From NCBI GenBank assembly GCA_964552235.1, contig CAZKGO010000014.1, positions 1 to 64,000 on the forward strand: a stretch of DNA of 64,000 bases, in the 5' to 3' direction. Each line of letters opens with the position of its first letter. Position 1 is the stretch's first letter. Under the pieces are notes generated by a model. That model was not told where the DNA came from, ran no database searches, and saw only the letters and a program-made list of their open reading frames with translations. This document shows, piece after piece, positions 1 to 8,581 of the stretch. A program made the position numbers and the translations under genes. Source of the stretch: CAVTHK01 sp964552235. GTDB taxonomy: Bacteria > Spirochaetota > Spirochaetia > SZUA-6 > CAVTHK01.

Positions 1-291
1 CACCCGGGTCAGAGCCCGCACCTTGGCGTAGGAGACCCTCGCCGTGCGGAACGCCTCGTCTATGGCCGGCAGCTTGCCCAGGGCGCGGGCCACCCGCACT
101 TTCTCCCGCGCAGTGGCCGGATCCAGCCCCACCCGCCAGGACAGCCAGTGGGCGCAGGAGACGGCGCCCTGGTCGACCCAGCCGTCTGCCTCATCGAAGC
201 GCCTGACGCACTCCAGCAGCCGATGGGTGGCGGCATCGAGGTGAGCCGAGAGGGAGGCGATCTCTTCGCCGAGCTGTTCGGTGGGAGTCAT
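1..291 (-). CDS. DUF222 (13E12-repeat) / HNH endonuclease-type protein, N-terminal 97 residues
   Basis: The reverse complement reads open from an ATG at 291 to the window edge, giving 97 residues with no stop. The stretch containing SCAHWLSWRVGLD, AREKVRVARAL and VSYAKVRALTRV is typical of the N-terminal DUF222 domain, which is usually followed by a C-terminal HNH nuclease domain. That nuclease half would lie left of the window and is not visible. The biological role of this family is poorly known; many copies belong to mobile or repeat families. There is no Shine-Dalgarno before the ATG; instead a good promoter ends six bases upstream, so the mRNA may be leaderless. Confidence 0.72.
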   Translation of the reverse strand, partial: MTPTEQLGEEIASLSAHLDAATHRLLECVRRFDEADGWVDQGAVSCAHWLSWRVGLDPATAREKVRVARALGKLPAIDEAFRTARVSYAKVRALTRV

Positions 292-297
292 GCTGAT

Positions 298-326
298 AAC
301 ATACGCCCGTATAGTATAGAAATCAA
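298..326 (-). promoter_or_regulatory. Promoter of the DUF222 gene, probably leaderless
   Basis: On the minus strand TTGATT (321-326) and TATGTT (298-303) are separated by 17 bases. The ATG at 291 begins six bases after the -10 box, about where transcription should start. The element is A+T-rich against a GC-rich background. Confidence 0.55.
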
Positions 327-428
327 GAGATATTTGCGGGTCTCCTTGGGGTCGGCGGGGATGAAGCCGGGGCATGAGGCCACCCGGCCGGGATCGACCG
401 CCTGCGGCCGGGTCTTCTGGGCAGGCTA

Positions 429-1118
429 CTATCCCGCGTGATTGTCCCGGGTGAACAGATCCCGGACCAGCCGCTTCGCGTGGTTGCGGTCGGCCACGCC
501 GATCTTGCCGTAGACGAGGCTCACGTAGTTGCGGACCGTCTGAGGGGCGATGCCGAGGCGATCTCCGATCTCCATGTTGTCGAGGTCCTGGAGCACCAGG
601 TCGAGCACCTCGGCCTCCCTCCGGGTCAGGCTTGGCAGGAGAGACATCATGTAGTTGATGCGGCCGTGGTACTTCTCGTCGGTCTGCTGCCGCTGCCGCT
701 GCCCTTCGAGCGCCTGGCGCAGCAGCTTCTCGCCGACCGCGGGCGACATCTGCAGCGTGCCCTGGCAGACGGCCTTGACCGAGGCGATCAGATCGGCCGG
801 TTCGAGGTTCTTCAGAACATAGCCCGACGCGCCGTTGTTCAGGGCGTTGAGCACGTAGTCGTCGTCGTCGAACGTCGTAAGGATCATGATCCTGATCTCG
901 GGGTAACGCGCGTGGATCGCTCGGGTCGCCTCGACGCCGTCCACCACAGGCATGCGAACGTCCATCAGGATCACCTGGGGCCTGCACGAACCGGCCATCC
1001 TGATCGCCTCCTCGCCGTTGCCTGCGATTCCCACGACCTTGATCCGCGGTTCCGCCGAGCCCTCGAGGATGATCCTCATGCAGGACGCGAAGAACTGCTG
1101 GTCGTCGGCGATCAGCAC
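429..1118 (-). CDS. NarL/LuxR-family DNA-binding response regulator
   Basis: Response regulator of about 229 residues, cytoplasmic, expected to be phosphorylated by the kinase encoded just upstream. The receiver domain carries the acidic pair in LIADDQ, the phospho-acceptor Asp53 in VILMDVRMP and the conserved Lys in YVLKNLEP. The C-terminal LuxR-type helix-turn-helix includes LTRREAEVLDLV and GIAPQTVRNYVSLVYGKIGV. The start is uncertain: GTG at 1118 lacks a good ribosome site, whereas a GGGAGG placed before a CTG at 1133 would add LDPIR and overlap the kinase gene by 14 bases. The end-to-end arrangement with the kinase implies translational coupling. Target genes cannot be told from sequence. 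Confidence 0.9.
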   Translation of the reverse strand: MLIADDQQFFASCMRIILEGSAEPRIKVVGIAGNGEEAIRMAGSCRPQVILMDVRMPVVDGVEATRAIHARYPEIRIMILTTFDDDDYVLNALNNGASGYVLKNLEPADLIASVKAVCQGTLQMSPAVGEKLLRQALEGQRQRQQTDEKYHGRINYMMSLLPSLTRREAEVLDLVLQDLDNMEIGDRLGIAPQTVRNYVSLVYGKIGVADRNHAKRLVRDLFTRDNHAG

Positions 1119-1119
1119 C

Positions 1120-2376
1120 CTAATCGGATCCAGAGATGACCTCCCTGCGCAGCGGGATGAAGGCGGCGAGCTCGAAGCCGTCGGCGACGTTGTGCGCCGA
1201 CAGCGTGCCGCCCACCTCGCCCAGGCGCTCCCGCATCCCCTTGAGCCCGATGCCTTCCTCGATGTCCGCCCCGGCTCCCCGCCCGTTGTCCCATACCGAG
1301 ACCCGGACCCCCTCGTCGGTGCGCCACAGCAGGATGCGGACATGGTCCGCCTTTCCGTGGCGGAATGCGTTCGTGATTCCCTCCTGCACGAGGCGCAGCA
1401 CGACATAGTCGAGGTGCTGGCCCAGCGACCAGGGCAGGTTCCCGGAGTTCAGGTCGACGCGAATGCCCGTGACGGTGCGGAAGCCCTTGATCAGGTCCCA
1501 CAGCGCCTTCAAGCCCGTGCGGCGCGGCTCCCGGATCTCGCGCAGCACGTGAAGGATGCGCCGCGTCTCCAGCAGCGCGTTGTCCACCATCGTGCGCACC
1601 TCGTCGAACATTTGCAGGAGCCGGGGAGGATCCTTCTCGAGGAGAATCCGGCCGGCGTTCATCATGACCGAGACGTTGGTGAGGGTGTAGCCGATCGAGT
1701 CATGCAGCTCCCTGGTCACGCGCTGCCGTTCGCGCTCCGCAGTTTCGCTCTCGACCAGCTCGGCGTAGTCCTGGAAGCCGATGTTGGCCCTCGTGAGGCT
1801 CTCCACGGTGTTCTCCAGGACGCCGATCTGGCGCTCGCTGTCCACCGTGCGCTGCCGCAGAAAGCCCGCCAGCGCGGCGAGCCATGCAAAGGCGAGGCAG
1901 ACCACGTTCAGCGCGGCGAGAGAGCCCCAGTCCGGAGCGTCTCCCCTCGCCCACCCGAAACGGACGTGCTGAACGTTCACCCCGACGAGCGACAATCCGT
2001 TCAGCAGCGCGGCAGCCCCCACGGTGTCGTAGACCGCGGCCCCGAGCAGGAACGGGCACAGCAGAAGCAGGGCCATGACGACTTGGCGTCCCTGGAGGAT
2101 CTCCAGCACCACGAGGAGCAGCGCGAGCCTCAAGGCGTGCAGGCCGCGGTAGATCTGCACCGGCCTCACGCAGATCTCCCCGAACGCCACGGCGGTCGAC
2201 AGGACGATCAGGAACGCCGCCTCGTCGTGAAAACGGCCGTACTCGGCGCCGCGGGAACGCACCAGGTGCCACAGCACCGGCGCACCAGCGGCAACGGTCA
2301 AGGCGAAGTCGAGGTACTTGATCCGGCGCAAGGAACCCCAGAGGAGGCTCACGACAACGGCCGTCGGCTTGCCCAT
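1120..2376 (-). CDS. Membrane sensor histidine kinase, NarX/HisKA_3 type
   Basis: Kinase of 418 residues. The N-terminal third (about 20-170) is hydrophobic and contains five or six membrane segments with no obvious extracellular sensor domain. A short coiled stretch leads to the HisKA_3 dimerisation box RVTRELHDSIGYTLTN with phospho-acceptor His225. The HATPase part has the N-box (Asn336 in QEGITNAFRH), DNGRG (363-367) and GIGLKGM (375-381). It would phosphorylate the response regulator next to it. A TATGAT at 2388-2393 lies 11 bases before the ATG with no clear Shine-Dalgarno, so a very short leader is possible. The signal sensed is unknown. Confidence 0.9.
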   Translation of the reverse strand: MGKPTAVVVSLLWGSLRRIKYLDFALTVAAGAPVLWHLVRSRGAEYGRFHDEAAFLIVLSTAVAFGEICVRPVQIYRGLHALRLALLLVVLEILQGRQVVMALLLLCPFLLGAAVYDTVGAAALLNGLSLVGVNVQHVRFGWARGDAPDWGSLAALNVVCLAFAWLAALAGFLRQRTVDSERQIGVLENTVESLTRANIGFQDYAELVESETAERERQRVTRELHDSIGYTLTNVSVMMNAGRILLEKDPPRLLQMFDEVRTMVDNALLETRRILHVLREIREPRRTGLKALWDLIKGFRTVTGIRVDLNSGNLPWSLGQHLDYVVLRLVQEGITNAFRHGKADHVRILLWRTDEGVRVSVWDNGRGAGADIEEGIGLKGMRERLGEVGGTLSAHNVADGFELAAFIPLRREVISGSD

Positions 2377-2446
2377 GGCGACTCGCGATCATACAGCGGG
2401 GCGCCGGTGGGCACCAGCCCCGCGCTGCCGGGGCGGATGCTCCGGT

Positions 2447-3595
2447 TCAGAGCGGCGCCCGTCCGGCCGGCGCCGGTGAGCGCGGCAGACCCGGCAGCGC
2501 GAGCGTCACCAGCGTCTCCACGTGAAAGGTCTGCGGGAACATGTCGAAGGGCTCGACCGCCTCGATCCGGTAGCCGCGTTCGAGAAACGCACGCAGGTCG
2601 CGGGCGAGGGCCGGCGGCGAGCAGGACACGAAAGCGACGAGAGGCGCCCCGAGCGCCGCGGCTGCGGGGGCGAGGCCGGCCAGGCCCCTGCGCGGGGGAT
2701 CGACGATCAGCAGGTCGAAGCGCTCGCGGCCCAGCGAGGCGAGCAGCCGCTCGCTGACCGCAGCGGCCCGGTACTCGGCGCGGACGCCCAGCGCCAGCGC
2801 CCGCGCAGCCGCGGCGCCGGCAGCGGCCGGCGAAGCATCGAAGCCCAGGATGCGCCGCACCCGGCCGGCCAGCGGCAGCGAGAGGTTGCCGTCGCCGCAG
2901 TAGAGGTCTAGCACCGAGACGCCGGCCTGCGGCCCGAACGCCGCCTCGACGCGGGCCCCGAGCCTCTCCCGCAGCCGCTCGTTGACCGCGGTATTCACCT
3001 GGCCGAAGGGCAGGCCATCGGCCTGACTCACCTGCCCGTCGCCGCCGACCGCCAGCTCGATGTCCGCGGGCCCGCCTCGCCCGCGCAGCCCGCCGATCGC
3101 GCCCTCGAGCCGCTCGTCGAGCAGCGGGCAGGCGTCGATCTCCACCACCGACCTGCTGCCGCGGCGGTAGAAACCCACCCGGCCGGCGGCGTCGAGGTGA
3201 AACCGCACCCGGTTGCGGTAGCGATAGGGCAGCGGCGAAGGCACGACCGTTTCGACCTCGACCGCGGCCCCGCCGATGCGGCGCAGGGCGTCGGCCACGA
3301 TGCGCCGCTTGGCCTCCAGCTGCGCCCCGTAGGCCACGTGCTGCCACTGGCAGCCTCCGCAGACCCCGAAGTGCGGGCAGGGCGGCTGCACGCGCGCCGG
3401 CGAGACGTCCAGCAGCTCGACCAGCTCCGCCTCCAGGTAGCGGCCGCGGTCGGCAGTCACCCGCACCCGCGCCCGGTCGCCCGGCGCCGTGAACGGCACG
3501 AACACGACGAGACCTTCGTGGCGGCCGACGCCGGCCCCCTGGTAGGCGAGGCTGTCGATGGCGAGATCGATCTCGCTGCCGGCCGCGGCCTTCAT
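2447..3595 (-). CDS. rlmD: 23S rRNA (uracil-5-)-methyltransferase, RlmD/RumA family
   Basis: Protein of 382 residues that by family makes m5U in rRNA using S-adenosylmethionine. It begins with a TRAM-like beta domain (about 1-60). Four cysteines at 73, 79, 82 and 156 match the [4Fe-4S] site of RumA. The SAM motif is VLDLYCGDGNLSL (about 228-240), followed by LLIVDPPRRG, the catalytic Cys325 in FVSCSPPALARDL and the family ending DMFPQTFHVETL. The start at 3595 is chosen because its ATG overlaps the TGA of the upstream gene as ATGA, a coupling overlap. TrmA-like tRNA specificity cannot be ruled out. Confidence 0.85.
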   Translation of the reverse strand: MKAAAGSEIDLAIDSLAYQGAGVGRHEGLVVFVPFTAPGDRARVRVTADRGRYLEAELVELLDVSPARVQPPCPHFGVCGGCQWQHVAYGAQLEAKRRIVADALRRIGGAAVEVETVVPSPLPYRYRNRVRFHLDAAGRVGFYRRGSRSVVEIDACPLLDERLEGAIGGLRGRGGPADIELAVGGDGQVSQADGLPFGQVNTAVNERLRERLGARVEAAFGPQAGVSVLDLYCGDGNLSLPLAGRVRRILGFDASPAAAGAAAARALALGVRAEYRAAAVSERLLASLGRERFDLLIVDPPRRGLAGLAPAAAALGAPLVAFVSCSPPALARDLRAFLERGYRIEAVEPFDMFPQTFHVETLVTLALPGLPRSPAPAGRAPL

Positions 3596-4548
3596 CGATA
3601 GTTGCCTTCTTCCCGCCACACTTCGAGAATCCGCTCGTAGCGGCCGAGATCCATGCCGGTGTAGACGCAGTTGCTCGTCGAGAAGATGTAGCCGCCGCCG
3701 GGCATGCCGTGGCGCAAGGCGTAGCGCGCGCTCTCGAGGTATTCCTCATCAGTGCCCGTGTCGATGAGGCCGCAGTTGACGTTGCCGATCAGGCAGACCT
3801 GGTCGCCGACCAGGCGCTTGACCTCGGCGATATCGACCCCGCCCTGGGGGTCGAGAGAGTGCAGCGCGTGGGGCCCGGCGGCGACGAGCTGGTCGAGGAT
3901 CGGCATGATGTTGCCGTCGGTGTGCTTGATCGCGTAGAAGCCGAGCTCGCGGTAGCCGGCGATCAGACACGCGAGGAACGGCGCCACGTGCTCGGCGAAC
4001 AGCGGGGGGCTGAGGAACGGACCGGTGTTGAAGCAGTAGTCGGCGCACAGCGCCCAGCCGTCGAGCACGCCCGCCCGCCGCACGAGTTCGGCCCGCTGGA
4101 GTGCGGCATCGACGCGCCGGCCCGCCTCGTCCTTGAGTCCCTGCGGGTCGTCGGCGAGGCGGTAGCTGAACTCGGCCATCTCGCCGCCCGGCGGGATCGC
4201 CCAGGTCGCGTCGCCGTGAGCCATCAGGAAGTAGGCGTCGCCCGAGATCTCCCTCACGATTTCAGCGAGACGCACCAGCTCTTCGACGCGGTCCTTGGGG
4301 TTGGGGTGAAGGAAGATCGCGCTGTGGTCGAACCGTTGCGCCGTGGCCACGAACAGCTCGGCCATGTCGCGGCGGTGCAGCTCGCGCTCGCGCCCGCTCA
4401 TCTGGTCCCACTGGGCGTAGTTCCGGTGGCTCGGGTGAACGCGTCCGAAGGCCTCCATCGTGAGGAAGAACACCAGCTCGAAGGTGGGCACCAGCCCGGT
4501 CAGGGGCCTGCGGTCGAGGGCTGCGGCAAAGCGCTCGCGCGGGGTCAT
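3592..4548 (-). CDS. Uroporphyrinogen-decarboxylase-fold (URO-D family) protein
   Basis: About 318 residues. The N-terminus MTPRERFAAALDRRP and the (beta/alpha)8 pattern place it in the URO-D superfamily, which includes haem decarboxylases and the MtaA/CmuA-type methyltransferases. No haem or corrinoid genes are near. The zinc motif His-x-Cys of the methyltransferases reads KHTDGN here, with Asp in the Cys position, so neither classic reaction is assured. Many such paralogues sit in sugar or aromatic catabolic clusters with unknown function. Its place directly after a sugar-phosphate-isomerase-fold gene, 51 bases downstream, supports a catabolic role. ATG 4548 is preferred over the upstream GTG at 4566 by family alignment. 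Confidence 0.75.
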   Translation of the reverse strand: MTPRERFAAALDRRPLTGLVPTFELVFFLTMEAFGRVHPSHRNYAQWDQMSGRERELHRRDMAELFVATAQRFDHSAIFLHPNPKDRVEELVRLAEIVREISGDAYFLMAHGDATWAIPPGGEMAEFSYRLADDPQGLKDEAGRRVDAALQRAELVRRAGVLDGWALCADYCFNTGPFLSPPLFAEHVAPFLACLIAGYRELGFYAIKHTDGNIMPILDQLVAAGPHALHSLDPQGGVDIAEVKRLVGDQVCLIGNVNCGLIDTGTDEEYLESARYALRHGMPGGGYIFSTSNCVYTGMDLGRYERILEVWREEGNYR

Positions 4549-4599
4549 ACCGGCCGACCGTAGCACCGCCGCAGAGGCGCCGTCAACGCGCGGCGGCCC

Positions 4600-5475
4600 T
4601 CAGGGCTCGAGGGCGAGCTCGGTCTCGATCGCGGCGAGCGCCGCGCGGGTTTCAGCGAGCACAGTTTCCGCTGGAGTCGCCGCGCTGAAGATCTCAAGCG
4701 ATACCCAGCCGCCGAATCCCCGGCTGCGCAGCGCGCGGAAGGCCGGGACGAAGTCCGACGACGGGCGGTCCGGCCGGCCCGGGGGGACGGGATGCCTGCC
4801 GTCGACTTCGTTGAAGTGCACGTGAGCGATCAGGTCGAAGTGGCGCTCGATCAGCACGGGCCAGGGCTCGCGCTCGTCGGCCGTGTTGCCGAAGTCGAAC
4901 ATCGTGCGGACCGCCGGGCTTCCGACTGCGCGAACCACGGCCGCCGCCTCTTCCAGCGTGTTGATCACGTTGGTGATCCGCGACGGCAGGGCCTCGAGCG
5001 CGATCACGACTGCGGCCCGCTCGGCCGCGCCGGCGAGGCCTGCAAGTCCGTCGGTCAGCGCGCGGACGGCATCGGCCACTGGAACACCGTCGGCGCTCCG
5101 TTGCCGCCCGGAGCCGAGCACCATGACGCCCGCGCCGGTCTCCGAAGCGAAATCGACGAGCCGCTCCAGCAGCCTCCACGAACGCCTCCGCGTGGGCCGA
5201 TCGGCGGTCGTGAGGTGAAGGCCCTGGGGCGCCCGCAGCAGCCAGTGGAGAGCCGCGCAGCGCAGGCCGGCCCCTTCGATCGTTCTCCGTGCTACCCTCG
5301 CCTGCTCCGGCGTGATCTGCGAAGGGTCGGCGGCGAGCGTGTAGGGCGCCAGCTCGACGCCGTCAAAGCCATGCTCGGCGATGAGGCGACAGGCCCGCTC
5401 CAGGGGGAGGGACCCGAACAGCTCGTTGCAGACAGCGGTCCTCGGCCGAGGATCTCCGCCGCCCGGTCCGCTCAC
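4600..5475 (-). CDS. Sugar phosphate isomerase/epimerase family TIM-barrel protein
   Basis: About 291 residues of the xylose isomerase-like/AP endonuclease 2 fold. Features include ACRLIAEHGFDGVELAPY near the N-terminus, MVLGSG, VIALEALPSRITNVINT, MFDFGN and HVHFNEVDGRH, which carry the usual Glu/Asp/His metal ligands. Such proteins isomerise or epimerise sugars, sugar acids or inositols, or act as related lyases; the substrate is not evident. The GTG start at 5475 overlaps the TGA of the TRAP permease gene by four bases, so the two are translated together. This links the enzyme to whatever the transporter imports. Confidence 0.8.
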   Translation of the reverse strand: MSGPGGGDPRPRTAVCNELFGSLPLERACRLIAEHGFDGVELAPYTLAADPSQITPEQARVARRTIEGAGLRCAALHWLLRAPQGLHLTTADRPTRRRSWRLLERLVDFASETGAGVMVLGSGRQRSADGVPVADAVRALTDGLAGLAGAAERAAVVIALEALPSRITNVINTLEEAAAVVRAVGSPAVRTMFDFGNTADEREPWPVLIERHFDLIAHVHFNEVDGRHPVPPGRPDRPSSDFVPAFRALRSRGFGGWVSLEIFSAATPAETVLAETRAALAAIETELALEP

Positions 5476-7433
5476 GGCGGTCCGCCGCCGGATCGCGCCT
5501 TTGGCGAGCCGAGCCTCGGCAGGAGCAGGAGAAAGACGAGAAGGACCACGATGGAGGCTGCGATCGCCGAGACCGTCACGGCGCGCGAAGTCGGCAGAAT
5601 GATCACGAGGGAGAGAGCCCCGATGAGCAGCCGGACCGCAGTGTTCAGCCTTGCGCCCAGGTAACCGGCGAGCGCTCCCGCCCACAGAACAGTGCCCGCG
5701 CCGGTAAAGACCGCGAGGAGGATGATGTCCGCCAGACGCCCCTCCCACAGGAGCGCCGGCTTGAAGACGAACACGAAGGGGATCACGAACGCGACAAAGC
5801 TCATGCGGAAAGCCCGGAAGCCCGTGCGGGCGACCGGGGCCTCGGCGAGCCCTGCCGCGGTGAACGACGCCAGGGCCACGGGCGGCGTGACCATGGCGAG
5901 GATGCTGAAGTAGAAGACGAAAAAGTGCGAGGCCAGCACGGGGATCCCGAGCTTGACGAGGGGCGGCACGAAAAAGACCGCGCCCATGATGTAGGCGGCC
6001 ACAGTCGGCAGGCCCATGCCAAGGATCACGCAGCCGATCACGATGACCAGCAGCGAAGCGAGCATCGAGCCGCCGCTGATGTCGATGAGCCGGCTCGAGA
6101 ACTTGAGGGCCAGGTTCGACTGGATCGCCACCCCCACGATGATGCCGATGGCGGCGATCGGGATCGCGACGGCAGCGGCCTGCCGGCCCGTGGAGTTGAC
6201 GATCTCGGCGACCCTGCGCGGGGTCAGCCGGCTCTCTCGCCGCAGAAAGCTCACGGCGAGCCCCGCGGCGCAGCCCCATACGGCTGCCATGGTGGGCGAG
6301 TAGCCGCGCACGATCGCAAAGATGACGAGGACAAGCGGAAGGAACAGGTGGACGAGCGGGAGAATGCGGGCGCGCTGCCCCTCGGCCCACTCGAAGCTGC
6401 CGATGCCCGTCCTGCGCGCGTCGAAGTCGATCAGGGCGTAGAGCGAGAGATAGAACAGCAGCGCCGGAATCACCGCGGCCAGGGCGATCCTCAGGTAGGG
6501 CACGCCGAGCAGCTCGGCCATCACAAAGGCGCCCACACCCATGATCGGAGGCATGAGCTGGCCGCCCGTCGACGCGATCGCCTCCACGGCGCCCGCGGTC
6601 TCGCGCTTGTAGCCCGACTTGATCATGAACGGGATCGTGAAGACACCGGTCGTCGTCACGTTGGCCACCGCGCTCCCGCTCACGGTTCCCACCATGCCCG
6701 AAGCGATCACCGCGGCCTTGGCCGCGCCGCCCTTCTGCCTGCGCGTCAGGCTCAGCCCCACCTCGACCAGCAGCCTGCTGCCCCCGACGGCCGAAAAGAT
6801 GGCTCCGAAGAGCACGAAGTAGAACACGTAGAGCAGCGAGGTCTCTACGGGGATGCCGAAGATGCCGCTGTCGCTCAAGAACAGCAGCTCGACGTAGTCC
6901 GCCAGCGCGATCCCGTTGAACCGCGCCCAGCCGGGGAACAGGAACCCGAACCAGCCGTAGATGAGGAAGAAGATCACGACCGAGAGCAGGCTCCAGCCGA
7001 CCGAGCGGCGCACCGCTTCGAGCGTGAGCGCGACCAGGACGATGCACAGGGCGATGTCCGCGGGCAGCACGGGGTCGATCATGATGATCCGGGTCTGGAT
7101 CCGGTCCGACTCGGCGATGAAGTAGGCCCCGATGGCCAGCGCCGCGGCCGCGGCCAGAGCATCGAGGCCGTTGAGCAGGTGCCTGGCTCCGCCGCGGCCC
7201 GGCAGCGGCTGATACAGATACAGCAGCGCGACGGCAAAGGCCACGTGCACGGGCCGCTGCACCATGGGCGGAATCGGGCGGAACAGGATGAGAATCTGGA
7301 ATCCGATCCAGCCGACCGAAAGCACGAACCGGAAGGCCTGCATCCAGAAGGGCACCGCCGCCGGCCCGGCAACGGTCGCGGGCTCCTCTTCCCGGCGCCG
7401 AGCGCCGGTGCGCAGCTTGTCCACCAGCTTCAT
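5472..7433 (-). CDS. TRAP transporter fused permease (DctQ-DctM, 4TM/12TM fusion)
   Basis: Inner-membrane protein of 653 residues with roughly 16-18 predicted helices. The N-terminal part corresponds to the small DctQ-like subunit and the remainder to the DctM-like subunit, with family stretches SGMVGTVSGSAVANVTTTG and GVEAIASTGGQLMPPIMG-like sequence (here VEAIASTGGQLMPPIMG). Fused permeases of this type pair with TAXI binding proteins, as here with the gene immediately upstream. They import small organic acids or similar solutes using ion gradients. The start has a strong GGAGG five bases from the ATG. The gene follows the binding protein by 75 bases and overlaps the next gene by four. Confidence 0.93.
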   Translation of the reverse strand: MKLVDKLRTGARRREEEPATVAGPAAVPFWMQAFRFVLSVGWIGFQILILFRPIPPMVQRPVHVAFAVALLYLYQPLPGRGGARHLLNGLDALAAAAALAIGAYFIAESDRIQTRIIMIDPVLPADIALCIVLVALTLEAVRRSVGWSLLSVVIFFLIYGWFGFLFPGWARFNGIALADYVELLFLSDSGIFGIPVETSLLYVFYFVLFGAIFSAVGGSRLLVEVGLSLTRRQKGGAAKAAVIASGMVGTVSGSAVANVTTTGVFTIPFMIKSGYKRETAGAVEAIASTGGQLMPPIMGVGAFVMAELLGVPYLRIALAAVIPALLFYLSLYALIDFDARRTGIGSFEWAEGQRARILPLVHLFLPLVLVIFAIVRGYSPTMAAVWGCAAGLAVSFLRRESRLTPRRVAEIVNSTGRQAAAVAIPIAAIGIIVGVAIQSNLALKFSSRLIDISGGSMLASLLVIVIGCVILGMGLPTVAAYIMGAVFFVPPLVKLGIPVLASHFFVFYFSILAMVTPPVALASFTAAGLAEAPVARTGFRAFRMSFVAFVIPFVFVFKPALLWEGRLADIILLAVFTGAGTVLWAGALAGYLGARLNTAVRLLIGALSLVIILPTSRAVTVSAIAASIVVLLVFLLLLPRLGSPKARSGGGPP

Positions 7434-7508
7434 GCCGACCTCCGGGCTGCGGCGGGACGAGAGGGCGGGGTGTGCGGGAGCTCGCCCGTCACACCCCCAG
7501 GGCAGCGA

Positions 7509-8513
7509 CTACTTCATCCAGCCCTTTTCCTTGTAGTAGCGAATGGCGCCCGGATGCAGGGGGATGCCCGTGTTCTCGGGCTTCCAGGCAGCTTCGGGAA
7601 CGAACGGAGCCAGCGACGGGTCGGCGAGGAGCAGCTCGGCCTTGCTCTCGCAGATCGTCTTGGTGAGCAGGTAGGCCAGATCGTCGGCCATGCTTTCGTT
7701 GGCGATGATGACCGTGCCGGGGTTGACCGCGCGGATCGGCTTGTCCTGCTTGGGGAACGAGCCCGGCTTGATCGTGTCGCCGTAGAGGCCCTTGGCTCCC
7801 AGCGCCTGGACGACGCGCTCCTCGAGGGCGACGATCTCCAGGTTGGCGGTGAGCATGCCTTCGCTCACGGCCGGGTGGTTTGGCGGGACCACGTCGATCC
7901 AGAGGTCCGCGCGGCCTTCGCGCATCATGGCGGGAATTTGGCCTCCGGAGACCTGGATCACCTGTCCGCCCCACTGCTTGATCGTGTCGAAGCTCATGCC
8001 GTATTCGGCAAAGATCATGCGGGCCACGGGCGGGGCCGTGGAGCCTTCGGGCTTGGTGATGAAACGGACCGGGTACTTCTTGTCCGCGATCTTCTGGATC
8101 GAGTCGAGCCCGGTCTTGGCAATGAAGTCCTTGCTGAAGATCACGACGCCGAACACCTGGTTCAGCCCGCCGGCCAGCGCGCGGATGTTGGTCGACTTGC
8201 GTCCCGCGTACATCTCGATGCCGTCAAAGGCCCACCGGGCGGTGGCGACGTTCGACAGCGCGACCTCGGCCTTGCCCTGCGCGACCGTGAGCGGGTTGGC
8301 GATGCCGCCGCCTTGCGGGACCACTTCGATCGACGACCCGGGCGGCAGCGCCCGTTCGAGGATCTTGGAGAACCCTGCGGCGTACACGTACCAGGACGAG
8401 CCGATCGGCATGGCGCCAAACCGGACGTTCGCCGGGCCGCGCACCTGGGCCGGCGCGATCACTGCGGCCAGGATCAGCAGCACGAGGCCCGCCGTCAACT
8501 TGTTCGCTTTCAT
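7509..8513 (-). CDS. TAXI-family TRAP transporter solute-binding protein
   Basis: Secreted periplasmic binding protein of 334 residues. It has an N-terminal signal peptide (about 1-23, MKANKLTAGLVLLILAAV, ending near AQ). The mature part shows the TAXI pattern: FGAMPIGSSWYVYAAGFSKI, GGIANPLTVAQGKAEVALSN and a lobe with PPNHPAVSE. It delivers the solute to the fused permease encoded next. The ATG at 8513 is preceded by AAGGAGG seven bases away; a longer upstream reading frame is not needed. A 7-bp hairpin lies between this gene and the upstream aldolase gene and could adjust expression of the binding protein. Confidence 0.92.
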   Translation of the reverse strand: MKANKLTAGLVLLILAAVIAPAQVRGPANVRFGAMPIGSSWYVYAAGFSKILERALPPGSSIEVVPQGGGIANPLTVAQGKAEVALSNVATARWAFDGIEMYAGRKSTNIRALAGGLNQVFGVVIFSKDFIAKTGLDSIQKIADKKYPVRFITKPEGSTAPPVARMIFAEYGMSFDTIKQWGGQVIQVSGGQIPAMMREGRADLWIDVVPPNHPAVSEGMLTANLEIVALEERVVQALGAKGLYGDTIKPGSFPKQDKPIRAVNPGTVIIANESMADDLAYLLTKTICESKAELLLADPSLAPFVPEAAWKPENTGIPLHPGAIRYYKEKGWMK

Positions 8514-8539
8514 GTCCTGCCTCCTTGATGGCTTGTATC

Positions 8540-8556
8540 GGGACCCCACGGGTCCC
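8540..8556 (-). promoter_or_regulatory. Intercistronic stem-loop before the TAXI binding-protein gene
   Basis: GGGACCC and GGGTCCC form a perfect 7-bp stem around a 3-base loop, in the 68-base gap between the DapA-like and TAXI genes. No T-run follows, so it is more likely an mRNA-stability or processing element than a full terminator. Confidence 0.4.
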
Positions 8557-8581
8557 CTGCGGGCCGCGGAAGCCCGCACTG

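Noticed and set aside
5925..8528. Long plus-strand frame (867 codons) opposite the TRAP genes
   Set aside because: Its translation is His/Asp/Arg-rich and featureless, and it is fully antisense to clear transporter genes.
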